This document shows, one piece after another, positions 28,600 through 28,650 of a DNA stretch of 28,650 bases. The notes beneath the pieces are model-generated. The model worked only from the letters and a program-made list of their open reading frames with translations, was not told the DNA's origin and did no database searches. The stretch is from CAZXDL01 sp964639505 (GTDB lineage Bacteria > Patescibacteriota > Saccharimonadia > Saccharimonadales > UBA4665). The position numbers were made by a program, and so were the translations under genes. The stretch's first letter is position 1. Every line of letters begins with the position of its first letter. The stretch spans positions 1 to 28,650 of the forward strand of contig CAZXDL010000010.1 of the NCBI GenBank assembly GCA_964639505.1, in the 5' to 3' direction.

Positions 28600-28650
28600 T
28601 GGAGGAAATGGTGAGATTCGAACTCACGGTGCAGATTTCACTACACGTTC
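28600..28650 (-). tRNA. Partial tRNA with long variable arm, cut by the window edge
   Basis: The 3' part is visible: T arm GTGAG-TTCGAAT-CTCAC, acceptor strand CATTTCC, an unpaired T and encoded CCA. Before the T arm, GTGTAG can pair with CTGCAC around TGAAAT, a class II variable arm, so it reads as a Ser, Leu or Tyr type. The anticodon lies outside the window. T as discriminator base is unusual for these three. Confidence 0.8.

Noticed and set aside
1..28650. CRISPR array, insertion sequence or integrase/attachment site
   Set aside because: No regularly spaced repeats, transposase or integrase motifs were found; tRNA-Leu shows no duplicated 3' end in the window.

Overview
The window is almost certainly part of a large tailed-phage genome (or a phage-derived contig) with a Gram-negative host. 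The genes are densely packed, many overlap by 1-30 bases, and all but one lie on the minus strand. They make a phage replication and nucleotide kit: class Ia ribonucleotide reductase, dUTPase, a family A DNA polymerase with a UDG-like/exonuclease partner, a primase-helicase, a PD-(D/E)XK nuclease, a DinG/XPD-type helicase, an HU-like protein, a sigma factor and tRNAs. Base composition is AT-rich (about one third G+C by eye), with two patches that look richer in G+C (about 8220-10290 and 27740-28370). A lipoprotein lipobox and a secreted solute-binding protein point to a periplasm. No structural, lysis or packaging genes are seen. Two 100-base N runs (11954-12053, 18624-18723) mark assembly joins.

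Layout in the direction of transcription (right to left): a partial tRNA at the right edge; an operon of very small genes, a possible MazG-like protein, dUTPase and the DinG-like helicase (28373-24511); a small gene (24435-24232) tail-to-tail with the only plus-strand gene, the sigma factor (23348-24136); a recombination/replication block with a zinc-finger-like protein, a RecB/Cas4-like nuclease, primase and helicase (23093-16825); HU (16452-16183); the UDG-like/exonuclease and polymerase pair (15375-12503); a run of small accessory genes (12437-10326) that includes an Acb2-like anti-CBASS candidate and a small lipoprotein; tRNA-Leu(UAA) followed by a three-gene membrane/periplasm operon ending in a TAXI-family solute-binding protein (10294-8223); two small genes; a Hen1-orf-Pnkp RNA-repair operon (7302-3367); one hypothetical gene; and nrdA-nrdB (2854-39).

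The strongest biological finding is the Pnkp/Hen1 cassette. It is a complete bacterial-type RNA repair system (5' kinase, phosphatase, ligase, plus 3'-terminal ribose 2'-O-methyltransferase) inside a phage operon with its own promoter. It would be expected to reseal tRNAs cut by host defence ribonucleases and to mark the junction against re-cutting. Together with the Acb2-like protein, phage tRNAs and small accessory genes this suggests a substantial counter-defence load.

Regulation is unusually legible. Eight identical TGGTATAAG sites, all on the minus strand and all between genes, sit just upstream of transcription units and often directly after a hairpin terminator. They have no shared -35 box and carry G where sigma-70 needs T, so they are good candidates for promoters read by the phage's own sigma factor. 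The sigma gene itself has a near-consensus host-type promoter (TTGACA, 17 bases, TAGAAT) placed so that the message would be leaderless or nearly so.
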